The notes under the pieces are model-generated. The model saw nothing but the letters and a program-made list of their open reading frames with translations, searched no databases and was not told where the DNA came from. 64,000 bases of DNA from Aspergillus flavus. Its lineage: Eukaryota; Ascomycota; Eurotiomycetes; Eurotiales; Aspergillaceae. The DNA lies in NCBI RefSeq assembly GCF_009017415.1, contig NC_092408.1, positions 186,001-250,000 of the forward strand, read 5' to 3'. Made by a program: the position numbers and the translations under genes. Below, one piece after another: positions 55,201 to 64,000 of the stretch (position 1 is its first letter; the number at the start of each line of letters is the position of its first letter).

Positions 55201-57190
55201 GAAGCCGCAGCACAAGGCTATGCTATCGGTGATAAGGTGTTTGGCCTGCTGCCGCAGGGGCAGTTCGGCAGCATCGCACGCACGCCCTGGACAAGTATCA
55301 TGCATATGCCCCCAAGCATCAGCTTTGAGGAGGCTGCTTCCCTACCTGTCGCTTACTGTACCGCGTATATCTGCCTTACAGGCCTGGCGCATCTGCAACC
55401 CGATCAGACGGTTCTCATCCATGCAGCTGCAGGAAGTGTGGGACAGGCGGCTATCATGATCGCGCGTCATTTAGGCGCGGAGGTCTTTGTGACTGTGGGG
55501 ACTCCCGAGAAACGCGAGTTAATGACACAGAAATATGGTATCCCGGAAGATCACCTCTTCAACAGTCGAGATACGTCATTCGTGGAAGGGGTGCTTAGCG
55601 CTACCCATGGCCGCGGCGTCGACATTGTCCTTAACTCCCTATCTGGGTCACTTTCCCAAGAGAGTTTCAATCTACTAGCTCCGTTTGGCCATCTTGTCGA
55701 CATCGGCCAAGGCGACCTCGAGGCCAATAGCCATCTGGCAATGCGGCCCTCCAATCATCCTACGACCTTTTCGGCGTTTTCGCTGCTCGCTCTAGCCCAA
55801 CACAACCCGCGTCAGTTGAATCGCGCCATGGTCGAAATCACCAAGCTCATTGGAGAGCAGCAGCTTTCCCCGGTCCAACCCCTCACATCATACTCCATGA
55901 GGGACGTTTCAGAGGCGTTCCGCCATGTGCAGACAGAGAGCCATGCCGGTAAAACCGTGTTGTCTATTGAATCAGACATGAAGGTCCCGCTGCTGCAACG
56001 ATCGCTGTCTCCCAAGTTCTCTCTGGACGCATCATACCTCCTAGTCGGTGGTGTGGGCGGTATTGGATGTTCCATTGCGCGTTGGATGGCCGACCAAGGG
56101 GCGAAGAACATCATAATACTATCAAGGAGTGCGGGCCGGAGTGAGCAAGCTGTTGCGCTCATCGACGAACTGAGCGAGGTGGGCTGTCGGGTCAAGGCTG
56201 CGAGCTGTGATGTCTCAAGCGAAAGCGACCTTGCAGATGCTCTGCGACAATGTCAAGAAGACGGTCTACCACCCGTCCGTGGTGTGATCCAAGGAGCCAT
56301 GGTTCTGAAGGTAAGTCGCACACTTTTGCGGATATACGTCTCCAGTTACTGATACTGTATAGGATACACTCCTGGAGCGAATGACGCTCACCGATTACGA
56401 AACTGCCATCCATCCCAAAGTCCATGGCACATGGAACCTCCACACGCAGTTCGCACAGAAAGACTCTCTGGACTTCTTCGTGATGCTCTCTTCGGCTGTT
56501 GCCGTCGCCGGTAATGCCAGCCAGGCAAACTATGCCGCGGGGGGTTCCTACCAAGATGCACTGGCTCGCTGGCGAGTGTCGCAGGGTCTGCCAGGCGTTT
56601 CCATCGACCTTGGGGCTGTTAAGGGTATCGGCGTCGCTGCCAATACGGGTGTGTTGGGTCACTTGCAGAGAGTGGGTTTCGCACCCATCAATGAAGAGCA
56701 GGTCCTCTCGATCCTCGGTACCGCCATTCTCCAACCATATGATCCGCAGGTGGTGGTCGGGTTGGACTCTCGCCCAGGTTCGCATTGGGATGCCAAGGGC
56801 GAGTCCCAGCTCGGACGCGATATGCGGTTTGCTGCCTTGAAACCGCGTGAGGCCGATGGTGCAGGGGGCGCGAATCCAACAGGAGGTGCCAACTCCCTCG
56901 CCAGCAAGCTCGCGGCGACCAAGTCACTGGAGCAAGCAGTCGAGTGCGTTGGTGCAGCTATTGCAGAGAAGATCTCGGATATCTTCATGATCTCTCTTGA
57001 CGAAATCGACTTAGCCCATAAGCCGGCGCAATACGGAATTGACTCCCTTGTTGCAGTTGAGCTTCGAAATATGCTCGTTCAGCAAGCGGCGGCCGAGGTG
57101 TCAATCTTTGATGTTATGCAGAGCGTTACCTTATCTGCGTTGGCGGCCACTGTTGCTGCTAAAAGTGCATATATCAGCCAGTCGAATTAG
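49268..57190 (+). CDS. Highly reducing polyketide synthase, KS-AT-DH-(MT)-ER-KR-ACP
   Basis: Deduced CDS join(49268..49474,49529..49615,49673..49730,49826..50159,50208..56310,56363..57190), 2538 aa. Short 5' exons are joined by GTAAGA, GTAGGA, GTGCGC and GTAAGC introns; a GTAAGT intron lies in the KR. Domains: KS 10-437 (Cys186 in [23 protein letters not shown]); NGH-repeat linker about 450-475; AT 572-874 (Ser665 in SHSSGE, Gly of GHSxG replaced by Ser); DH 970-1271 (His1001 in [11 protein letters not shown], Asp in HPATLDAV); degraded MT about 1350-1600 ([11 protein letters not shown] instead of LEIGAGTGGTT); ER 1827-2147 ([11 protein letters not shown]); KR 2172-2410 (GGVGGIG, Tyr2320; Gly2324 where Asn is usual); ACP Ser2491 in [11 protein letters not shown]. 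Makes a linear reduced chain, probably the starter for the NR-PKS. No release domain, consistent with transfer or the FSH1 esterase. Start may instead be 49298. Confidence 0.93.
50874..50933. repeat. 12-bp tandem repeats encoding Asn-Gly-His linker
   Basis: Five 12-bp units ([20 protein letters not shown]) followed by AHANGA, in the HR-PKS between KS and AT. A flexible, low-complexity linker. Confidence 0.85.
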
Positions 57191-58012
57191 AGCCGCCTTA
57201 ACTTCTTCTAATGAAGAACGTATCCCAAAGGCGCGCCAGTGCCAGAAAACCTATTTTCTAGTATCCGGGACATTATCGACTTCCCATTTCACATCATGCC
57301 CTTCGCCAGATACACAAGCTTCGCATCGAACACTGCAGCCCGCCTATGGATCCCTCGCAATGCTTCGACCCTGGATATCAGGAAGACTGCTATAGATCAA
57401 AGTTTTCTCGGCTAGTCCTATGCCCAGATCTACGCTGGGACGGTATTGAAAATCGGAATGAAATAGGCGGAAAATGGGTGACTGGTTAGGCCTCGCACAG
57501 ACATTATAGGACTAAAAGGTATCCTTTCAGGGTCCCCATCTAAACAGATTTAACGATGCCAGATCACCAAATGTGACTAAGATCAGATACGGGTTCTTGA
57601 CGATGTTCTTGACTCCGGTTTCAAGAAGATGCGACGCAAGCTGTAACTCCTATATATTGTCAGAATTAAATTCTTATACAAATCCCTTGAGATACAAACA
57701 ATTCCCACCACAGAGGAATGAAATCAATCTTACCTATAATACTTTTTCCACATACATAGTAATGTAAGTGATGTTGTAGTGGGAATTCAGCATACGCAAT
57801 CCCCAGATATTAGCAATTTAGTAAGACAGATTGAGGCTTATGGCAGCGTTTCAACTCTCGGGGTTTTCATCTTAACGAGGTTTTCACTCCATCGTTAAAT
57901 TCGCTCCGCGTCGCGTCCGCGCGGACAAACAACAACCAACCAAACAACCATATAAAGATTGCACCAGCGAAAGAAATTACAAACTTCATTCTAAATTCTC
58001 ACTTTCGACACG
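57191..58012. other. Intergenic, right border of the polyketide cluster
   Basis: 822 bp with no gene supported. The last 150 bp are presumably the promoter of the next gene, which has an A/C-rich leader. Confidence 0.4.
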
Positions 58013-58760
58013 ATGGCTCTTTCAATTGCAGAGCTGGCTCCCCAAGATGAAAAGCTCCAACTGCTTTTGGAAGCTATCGACTCGGCGTCGCGTGGTACAC
58101 TCCAGGTAGTCTTAAAGGCAATTTATCAAGATGATCAATCTATCAGGGATCGCGTGTCGAACTCGCTTCTTATTACCGAGGATCAAGTCCGAATACCTTC
58201 GAAAGATGATGAGGAAAGCGATGAGGAGGGGAGTGAGGACGAGAAGGACGAGGATGATGAGGATGATGAGCAGTCAGAGTCAGAGGACGAAAACCCACGG
58301 TCCGAAAGAAGAAGATCGAACCAACAAGCTACGGGCTCTAAGCGACTTCGACATCGTTATGCCTATTGCGAAAACTGCGATAAGGGGTTTGATGTTACGA
58401 AGAATACAAAACCAGCTGAAGATATCATACAGGTTAGTGGACTTTTTTCCTGACAGCTCTCGCTGCTAGCCTCGCTATTGAGCGATACTGGTGCTATTCA
58501 AGACTACATCTCCTACCGCAGATACCTGCTATCCCGATGAAGAGTTTTTTGTAGATGATAATCAATATATGAACGGTGATTATGACAATGGCGAGGTGTT
58601 AGAAACCTATCCAGAGGGTTATATCTATGAGTGCTGTGACAGACGTGGCGACAAGGAGCCCTGTACTGTTGACAGGCATAAGGAGTACGTGTCTATTAAA
58701 AGACAAAAGATTGAGGGAAGCTTACTACTCGCAAAGCTTGGTCAAATGTACAGTAACTAG
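58013..58760 (+). CDS. Hypothetical acidic protein with cysteine/histidine domain
   Basis: Deduced CDS join(58013..58432,58503..58760), 225 aa, one 70-bp intron (GTTAGT..TTCAAG). The N-terminal 60 residues are alpha-helical (LAPQDEKLQLLLEAIDSASR). A very acidic Ser/Glu/Asp tract follows at about 64-95 (DDEESDEEGSEDEKDEDDED), then a basic Arg-rich patch. The last part carries paired cysteines: YCENCDKGFDVTKNTK, then after splicing DTCYPDEEFF and YIYECCDRRGDKEPCTVDRH. This matches a family of uncharacterised fungal proteins with a CxxC..CC..C..H module, likely zinc-binding, often nuclear. Function unknown. Confidence 0.78.
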
Positions 58761-60380
58761 CTTCCAAATTGACAGATATACACCGTCCACTTTGTTTCTT
58801 ATCTCAATATGAATCGGTATAAATGACAGCATGTATATACAGCTTCACTATAGACCAATTCCTTGTCACTGCTTATGATTCAGCAAGGGTAGAAACCTAT
58901 ACCTCAACCCTGGTACTTAAAACTCCTTACCCCCTGCAGTGTTCTACTCTGATCAATCCACGCTAGCTCATCGAACAGCCCTAAAACAGCCTACCCCGGC
59001 CCCAAGTTAACAGGCAACATCTCCCCAGGACCGTGGTGGCACTAAATTTTATTCAGACTTCTCCCCACTTTATCTTTGTTAAGTTACAAACTTGTATAGG
59101 ACACCAACACCGTTCCTACCTCTACTCGCTACAAAAGTCCAGCAACGAGCACAGTCTACTAAGCAAGTCCAAAACACCCCAAGACGACTGCCATCAAACA
59201 TATAACTCAACCACAAACATAGGGACGTGATGAGCCATCAAGATTGGCAATATCTCCACCATATTAGAACAATGCGTACGACCGGGATGCTATACAGACT
59301 CACAGAGAAGACAGAAAAGAACCGAAAAAACGAAAAAAAAAAAAAAGGGGGGGGGAAGAGAGACGACGGGGCTGTTCTAACCTTGGTCCTGGTATGGTTT
59401 CTTTCTTTAAAAGATATCACTTTGCTGGTTTATATTTAACGACGTCTAATACGGCGTACAAGCATACATGACAGCATGGTGTTGTGGGCTTTCCAACTAG
59501 GGTTGCCTCTTTTCCGTGTTAAATTAACAAAATTGGATTCCCTTGGGGCTTTCAACCGAGTGGAGGGGTTGGGAACTGGAGTGAAGAAAGATTGCTAACG
59601 TGCCTATAGAGATAGCAGGTACTAATAGTAGGGATTCTGAGACGGACGGTTGGTCGATTAGGGTTGTGGTGAGGAGCTTGTTATAATGGTCAGCGGTGTT
59701 GATGGTGTCTGTATATTTATTGTTGGTGATGCATTTGATTGTACAGTGGGTCAATGAGGACCACCTGCGACGAGGGGTATGTCGTATCCCACTTTAATCA
59801 GACTTGCCAAGTCGAGAAGACGCTGAAGTAACCCTGATTGACCTAATCTATTGGTTGTTAGGGTGGAGAACTGCTACGGAGTATATTATATTGGACGGAG
59901 AAATGTAGCTACAGGCAACCTTCGCATACGCCATGCGGGTATGCACGGACATTGTAGACCCAGAACAAGGTCCGGCCCCATCCGGCAATGAAACTAGTAT
60001 GGTAGCGCACAGTAGGAACTAATACAATATCTTGTTTTTTGATTACTATGCCGTAATGATTTATCCGGTGTGATTAGGCTACTGCGACCACGTAACTGAG
60101 AGACCCAAAAGTTGCGCAGGCATCCGAACATACATAGTGAGACACAGAATGATACATCGATCCATGACTGTATTAGTAACGGAGCAAGAGGGGAAGCAAG
60201 AGAAAATCCACAATTCCAGGTTATAGCGCCGACGCAATCGGATATAAGCCACTACAACAAGACCTTAACCCCACCTAACTCCGACCACGGTGGTTACGTT
60301 ACATATATAGCCAAGCGACCATCCACCCAAACCACGTACCCAGCTTCAAGTAACCCTCATCCAGCATCAATTCAACCACC
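58761..60380. other. 1.6-kb intergenic region with homopolymer tract
   Basis: Contains an A14 run directly followed by a G9 run (59333-59355). Short frames around 59040-59440 and 60112-60384 lack family features. TATATA at 60304-60309 is about 75 bp before the aldo/keto reductase start. Confidence 0.45.
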
Positions 60381-61412
60381 ATGAAGTACGTACGCCTCGG
60401 AACCAGCGGACTCAAAGTCTCCCCAATCTGCGTGGGCTGCATGAGCTTCGGCTCCCCAGGAAAGCCCCTAGAATGGACAATCCCGGAAGAAGAAGCTCTC
60501 CCCGTTCTCGACCACTGCTACCGGTCGGGTCTCAACTTCTACGACACAGCCAATGTCTACTCCAACGGCGAGTCAGAGGTCATTCTTGGAAAGGCGATCA
60601 AGCAGTACAACTGGAGCCGCGAGAGCATCGTCATCGCCACCAAGGTGTGGGCGCCTGTCGGACGGAACTCGGAAAGACCACTCGGCATGTCCCAAGAGGA
60701 ACGCGATAACAACGGATATCTGAACCAGTACGGATTAAGTCGGAAACATATCTTCGACAGCATCGATGCGAGTCTGAAGAGGCTCGATCTGCCGTATGTC
60801 GACCTGCTGCAGATCCATCGTTTTGATCCCAACACATCGCCCAAGGAGACGATGGAGGCGCTCCACGACGTCGTTAAGTCCGGGAAAGTCCGGTATATCG
60901 GTGCCTCGTCAATGTTCGCGCACCAGCTGTTGGAGTACCAGTACACGGCTCGGATGAATGGATGGACGGAGTTCATCACCATGCAGAATCTGTATAACGC
61001 TGCTTATCGCGAGGAGGAGCGGGAAATGTTCCCTGCGCTTGAGAAGTTCGGAATGGGATGTATCCCGTGGAGTCCTATTGCTATGGGGCTGTTGGCAAGG
61101 CCGTGGAATAGCAACGATACTGCTCGCGGGGAGTCGATGAAAGGGGGACTCCTCGGGAACCCTCTCACCGACGCGGATAAGAAGATTAATGAGAAGATTG
61201 GAGAAATAGCTGCCAGCCGTGGGGTCTCCATGGCTACTGTTGCGCTTGCTTGGGTGTTGTCGAAGCCCTTCATTACCTCGCCGATCGTGGGAATGAGCAA
61301 AAAGGAGAGAGTGGATGAGGCGATTCAGGCTATTGAGTTCAAGCTCAGTGAAGAGGAGATCAAGAGTATCGATGACTTGTACGAACCGAGGAGGATCATG
61401 GGGCACAGCTGA
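60381..61412 (+). CDS. Aldo/keto reductase
   Basis: Intronless 343-aa NADP-dependent oxidoreductase with a (beta/alpha)8 barrel, AKR family related to voltage-gated potassium-channel beta/YakC-type enzymes. Catalytic tetrad visible: Asp in NFYDTANVYSNG, the Tyr four residues later, Lys in VIATKVW, and His in LLQIHRFD. Cofactor-binding segments IPWSPIAMGLLA and SPIVGMSKKERVDEA. N-terminus MKYVRLGTSGLKVSPICVGC is canonical. Reduces aldehydes or ketones to alcohols. It is 3.2 kb beyond the HR-PKS with an unrelated gene between, so cluster membership is doubtful. Confidence 0.94.
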   Translation: MKYVRLGTSGLKVSPICVGCMSFGSPGKPLEWTIPEEEALPVLDHCYRSGLNFYDTANVYSNGESEVILGKAIKQYNWSRESIVIATKVWAPVGRNSERPLGMSQEERDNNGYLNQYGLSRKHIFDSIDASLKRLDLPYVDLLQIHRFDPNTSPKETMEALHDVVKSGKVRYIGASSMFAHQLLEYQYTARMNGWTEFITMQNLYNAAYREEEREMFPALEKFGMGCIPWSPIAMGLLARPWNSNDTARGESMKGGLLGNPLTDADKKINEKIGEIAASRGVSMATVALAWVLSKPFITSPIVGMSKKERVDEAIQAIEFKLSEEEIKSIDDLYEPRRIMGHS

Positions 61413-62549
61413 ACGGGTGGATTAATTTAGCCCAGGTTCGCCATAGATATTCACATCAGGCCATTGGCCCTTGACAGGGTTGAGTATTTATGAAGGCAAA
61501 AAAGAACAGACCAATGTCTATGTCTATGTATTTACGGACACAATCCACTAGATTACAATGCTTCTTTTTCATATGAGTTTCTATATCTGAAATCCTTTTG
61601 CTAGTACGTAATGATGTTTAGTTCCAAGCTGATCATCACAAAGTAGAGGAAAGACAAGAAGGCTAGAGCTGAGAAGAAATAGTCAGTCTGAGATTTCGTA
61701 AACGCGCTCACAGCCGAGTTTCCTGCCATTCGTGCCTGACCCGACTACTCCATCATGTCGATTTATCAATCCACCTCTTCCAAGTCCCGGGCTCTTTTGA
61801 CGGCAAAGCACTTATCTAAAGGCTGTGGCCATCTGAGGCAGTTCTTGACACCAGTCTCTGTGGCAAACATACGATTATTTCTCATGTGCAGCCTTTCTCC
61901 TTTCCCACATCCTGCATTTCAAGGCAAGTATTTCCTGTGAATAGAAAAGGAAATAGTAAGCATGTTGGCACGGGAGTTGCAACCAAAGTAGTGCAGTCAA
62001 GCTCGGGACAAATCTATCAGAATATAGAAATTGGACATATGGCATGTAGAATAAGCAGGAATGTACGCACTGCCCGGTATTCTAGAATACTATATACATA
62101 CATCACCATCCACCCCGGTCCAAGCTCAGGTTTCACCAAGGTTTTACCGAGGAGACCAAGTGCCCGCCAAAAGGAACTCTGGCTCGAGAACTTAGGGTAT
62201 CTATCCCATGACCTATTGTCGTCAAAATGCATCTATCTAAGCTGTACTGGCTTAAGCAGATCCGTCAAGGATCCATAACAAGCCTAGTCTGACCCATGAT
62301 TCACCTGGATATATTTAGAATAGGATTGCACCACGGTTACCCTTTATTCACCACCAGGACCAGCAGCATCAGTTAAGCCGCAGTACGGAATTCTACGGCG
62401 TTGACTCTCAAGCCCTTGGAACTCATTCACCGTTGAGCTAGGCAACACTGTCCTGAGGTAAAAAGCCCATCCTTTCCATCATTGTAAAACATTATGAGGA
62501 ACAGAACCGCCACATATTTTCTTATCCTAAAAGCAACAACAACAACCCC
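61413..62549. other. Intergenic, no gene seen
   Basis: 1.1 kb. Open frames at 61755-62278 have no recognisable features and overlap each other. Nothing supported. Confidence 0.4.
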
Positions 62550-63073
62550 ATGGCTTCCACTACATTATCTTCCAGATGCAGAGTATGCGGCAAAAGGCGA
62601 ATCTTCGTTGAATGCTTGACATGCAAGGCGATGCTACAAAATGCCGAAAATGACTGGGACAACCTAGACTTCCTATCTTTCGATGGTGCGTATATCCTTG
62701 TATCCACCGACCCCGACTTTATGACAGGTGCACTAACATTAGCCACCCTATCTCCCAAATCCTTCTAAATGTCAAGATACTGATTGACGTGATAACTCTA
62801 GAACAGTCAATGTCAAGTTCGGACACAATTTTCCCTCATGAGAGCCGATATCAGACTCACACCTTCGTCCCTGAGAGTCCGGTTGTTGCTAGAAGTATTA
62901 TATCCATAGATGAGGAAAACCTACAGCAGATGGTTAAAAAGCTGAACCGCAAACTTGATCGGCACTATACGGCAATTACCAGGGAACAAAGGCGCATATT
63001 GCAATCTTCTCCAGGTCCATCTAGGTGCCTGGCTACAATGCCACCAGTGTACTCCACAGAAAGCAAGAAGTGA
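62550..63073 (+). CDS. Small hypothetical protein (135 aa)
   Basis: Deduced CDS join(62550..62685,62802..63073). A 116-bp intron runs from GTGCGT to CTCTAG with GATAACT as branch site. The N-terminus has two CxxC pairs, SRCRVCGKRRIFVECLTCKA, resembling a small zinc knuckle. The C-terminal part is basic (MVKKLNRKLDRHYTAITREQ). No known family or signal peptide recognised. The intron is longer than average for the window, so the second exon is less certain. Confidence 0.5.
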
Positions 63074-64000
63074 TGGAATCAGGTGCGAAAAGGTGTCACG
63101 ATATGTGGTCGGATGGCTCTCGAGATATTGAGTCTCTCAAAGCGTCATTGCCACAGTATTCTGAGTCCTGCTTTTCTTTATATTGATGTTTGTGTCTCCT
63201 CTTTTCTATTGGTTGTATAATTGCTCTTATGCTTGCTGTTGCCTGGTTGTTGCCTGAACTAAGCACAATGACAATATATTTGTCTGAGTAGGAGAGGAAG
63301 AAGGACCAATGGAGACCGGGGCACCTGTTTCCTTAATGGTATTGATAGGTCTAAGACTCATTCGTATATTTATACACTGTACCTAGTATAATCAAGCATT
63401 GACGTAATATACCAGTTCTTTTGATATCTACCCTAGTAGGTTTCTAAGACGGCACTATATGTCTATAAATGAACCTAGACAAGATATGCAACAAGGATAC
63501 AGGTTGCTGGCTGGAGATAATAGTACCATTAACACTTTGACTATGATCCCCACTGAATAGTGGGCCACAACTAATTCATGATGATTCGTTTTGCTCCCTC
63601 CCTAGGCGCTTTTCAAGTTGCCATGCATCGCGGAGAAGTATTAAGTCACGGACAGATACGTGCATGATGTCGATGACTTGGCTCCGTCTAATAGACAGGC
63701 ACCCATGTCTTCACAGAGAATACTAATTGCGTGCATCGTATGCATATGTCCTCCACATCATTGTCTCGTAGAGTGGCATTTGAACACAAGGCAAGAAAAT
63801 GGAAAAGAAAGGGGGGATTGCTCAAAACCGGGCGTACACCCGAGGCCCTTCCCAAGTACAGAATGAATAAATAAATATGCATTAGAACGGAATATCCAGA
63901 GAGAAGTCTGACATAAATGAATCGATATCAAAGACCTTCACACTTTAGCACATGCAATAAATTAACTAATTTCGGTAAGCTTACCATGTCTATATCCGCA
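63074..64000. other. Intergenic to right edge, no gene seen
   Basis: About 930 bp, AT-rich. Short frames near 63660-63882 have no supporting features. Confidence 0.4.

Noticed and set aside
60112..60384. 90-codon frame overlapping the aldo/keto reductase start
   Set aside because: Pro/Thr/His-rich, ends inside the reductase start codon region; looks like promoter and leader.
60381..61412. Aldo/keto reductase as a cluster tailoring enzyme
   Set aside because: Possible, but it is separated from the HR-PKS by 3.2 kb and an unrelated conserved hypothetical gene, so not assigned to the cluster.
61755..62278. Two overlapping + strand frames
   Set aside because: No motifs and no splice-compatible continuation.

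Overview
The window is about 64 kb from a filamentous ascomycete. Gene style suggests Eurotiales (Aspergillus/Penicillium relatives), but that is inference. The signs are 45-115 bp introns with GT..AG ends and CTAAC/CTGAC-like branch sites, fungus-specific families (Zn(II)2Cys6 regulator, YAT permease, fungal iterative polyketide synthases, LovG/FSH1 esterase), a pol III tRNA gene, and AT-rich gaps holding relics. Exon structures were deduced by hand from splice signals, reading-frame continuity and family motifs.

Region 1 (1-14.8 kb) looks like a nitrogen/amine utilisation block: a monocarboxylate-type MFS transporter running off the left edge, a secreted agmatinase-family ureohydrolase, a 2-oxoglutarate/Fe(II) dioxygenase divergent from an enoyl-CoA hydratase/isomerase, a copper amine oxidase, a Zn(II)2Cys6 regulator and an APC permease of the choline/GABA type. 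Region 2 (14.8-33.6 kb) is mixed: a secreted GH43 glycosidase, tRNA-Arg(ACG), a GFA/CENP-V-type zinc protein, an eight-exon amino-acid permease, a glycerol-3-phosphate/DHAP acyltransferase, a four-exon gene for a 70-residue secreted six-cysteine peptide, an SDR, a DUF2786-like gene with four stops all explicable by C-to-T change, and a small cysteine-rich ORF.

Region 3 (33.6-57.2 kb) is the most notable part: a two-synthase polyketide cluster. It has an intronless non-reducing PKS (SAT-KS-AT-PT-ACP-reductase, no methyltransferase), a cytochrome b5-fused sphingolipid-type desaturase, a LovG/FSH1 esterase, a salicylate-hydroxylase-like FAD monooxygenase and a six-exon highly reducing PKS. The set resembles the asperfuranone/azaphilone logic: the HR-PKS makes a reduced chain, the SAT domain loads it on the NR-PKS, the R domain releases an aldehyde, and the FAD enzyme hydroxylates and dearomatises the ring. 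The NR-PKS lacks a C-methyltransferase and the HR-PKS methyltransferase motif is degraded, so an unmethylated product is predicted. No regulator or exporter was found inside the interval. Two gene relics lie around the esterase, and a diverged DNA segment is shared upstream of the NR-PKS and the esterase.

Region 4 (57.2-64 kb) holds an acidic nuclear-type hypothetical protein, an aldo/keto reductase and a small hypothetical protein.
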